From the NCBI GenBank assembly GCA_016281295.1, contig JAEEII010000236.1, positions 1-6,356 of the forward strand: a DNA stretch of 6,356 bases. Direction: 5' to 3'. The position numbers and the translations under genes are program-made. Shown in pieces: positions 6,140 to 6,356 of the stretch. A model generated the notes under the pieces. The model was not told the origin of the DNA, did no database searches, and worked only from the letters and a program-made list of their open reading frames with translations. Numbering within the stretch: the stretch's first letter is position 1; each line of letters starts with the position of its first letter. The stretch comes from Bacteroidales bacterium. Its GTDB lineage: Bacteria; Bacteroidota; Bacteroidia; Bacteroidales; F082.

Positions 6140-6356
6140 ATGAAAAAGACTTTACTTATCGCATTGCTGTTCTGCCTGACGCCATTCCTCGGCCTGGCGC
6201 AGCAGCCTGCCGGCTCCGCCGCGCAGCACGACGAGGCGATCTTCGGCCCCGGCCCCGTGTCGAAGGCCCTGCCCTCACAGATCCAGATGAACCTCATGAA
6301 AGGACGCTCCGGCTCCGACGAGGTCTGGGGCTACGCCATGCTGGTTCCCGAAGCCA
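6140..6356 (+). CDS. Exported protein of unknown function (3'-partial, 72 codons visible)
   Basis: The ATG at 6140 opens a frame that runs off the window end. The first 20 residues form a classic signal peptide: Lys2-Lys3, a hydrophobic core (LLIALLF), then FLGLA with cleavage likely after Ala20 before QQ. The Cys at position 12 lacks a lipobox, so signal peptidase I is more likely than lipoprotein processing. The mature start is Ala/Gly/Pro-rich and then reads SQIQMNLMKGRSG and EVWGYAMLVPEA; I do not recognise a family. Two Bacteroidota-type promoter candidates and an A-rich leader precede it, with no clear Shine-Dalgarno site. GC is high (45 of 60 bases at 6181-6240). Given the neighbouring sorting-domain gene it could be another T9SS client, but its C-terminus is not visible. 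Confidence 0.88.
   Translation, partial: MKKTLLIALLFCLTPFLGLAQQPAGSAAQHDEAIFGPGPVSKALPSQIQMNLMKGRSGSDEVWGYAMLVPEA

Noticed and set aside
1..6356. CRISPR array, tRNA or rRNA genes
   Set aside because: No short regularly spaced repeats with unique spacers and no tRNA or rRNA-like conserved segments were found by reading both strands; the long-period repeats are coding.

Overview
The window looks like a piece of a Bacteroidota chromosome, probably order Bacteroidales. Three signs point there. A very large secreted protein ends in a type IX secretion system (T9SS) C-terminal sorting domain. Promoter candidates match the Bacteroidota form TTTG-N(17-20)-TAnnTTTG. Start codons are preceded by A-rich leaders rather than clear Shine-Dalgarno sites. 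No genus can be named from the sequence.

Layout. (1) Positions 1-5017, plus strand: the 3' part (1671 codons) of a giant repeat-built cell-surface or secreted protein. It holds four copies of a composite unit of about 415-435 residues, followed by the T9SS sorting domain. Units 2 and 3 share a near-identical block at a constant 1278-bp offset. (2) Positions 5018-5155: a convergent intergenic region with two hairpins, a C-rich/G-rich palindrome directly after the stop codon and a 13-bp-stem hairpin between the converging genes. (3) Positions 5156-5909, minus strand: a two-gene operon with a 20-bp overlap. The first gene encodes a 181-residue winged-helix-type DNA-binding protein; the second encodes a 75-residue charged helical protein of unknown function. 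(4) Positions 5910-6139: a divergent intergenic region. It holds the minus-strand promoter, a short plus-strand remnant of a T9SS sorting-domain coding sequence, and two overlapping plus-strand promoter candidates. (5) Positions 6140-6356, plus strand: the first 72 codons of another exported protein with a clear signal peptide.

How it fits together. The two plus-strand genes are exported proteins of a T9SS-using bacterium, and the intergenic sorting-domain scrap implies that a related gene once ended just upstream of the last gene. The minus-strand pair lies between them, is partly more AT-rich than the flanks, and has no obvious link to secretion, so it looks like an accessory insertion. No CRISPR array, rRNA, tRNA, transposase or integrase was seen. 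The strongest leads are the sorting-domain remnant and the uncharacterised overlapping gene pair; neither is proof of a new system.
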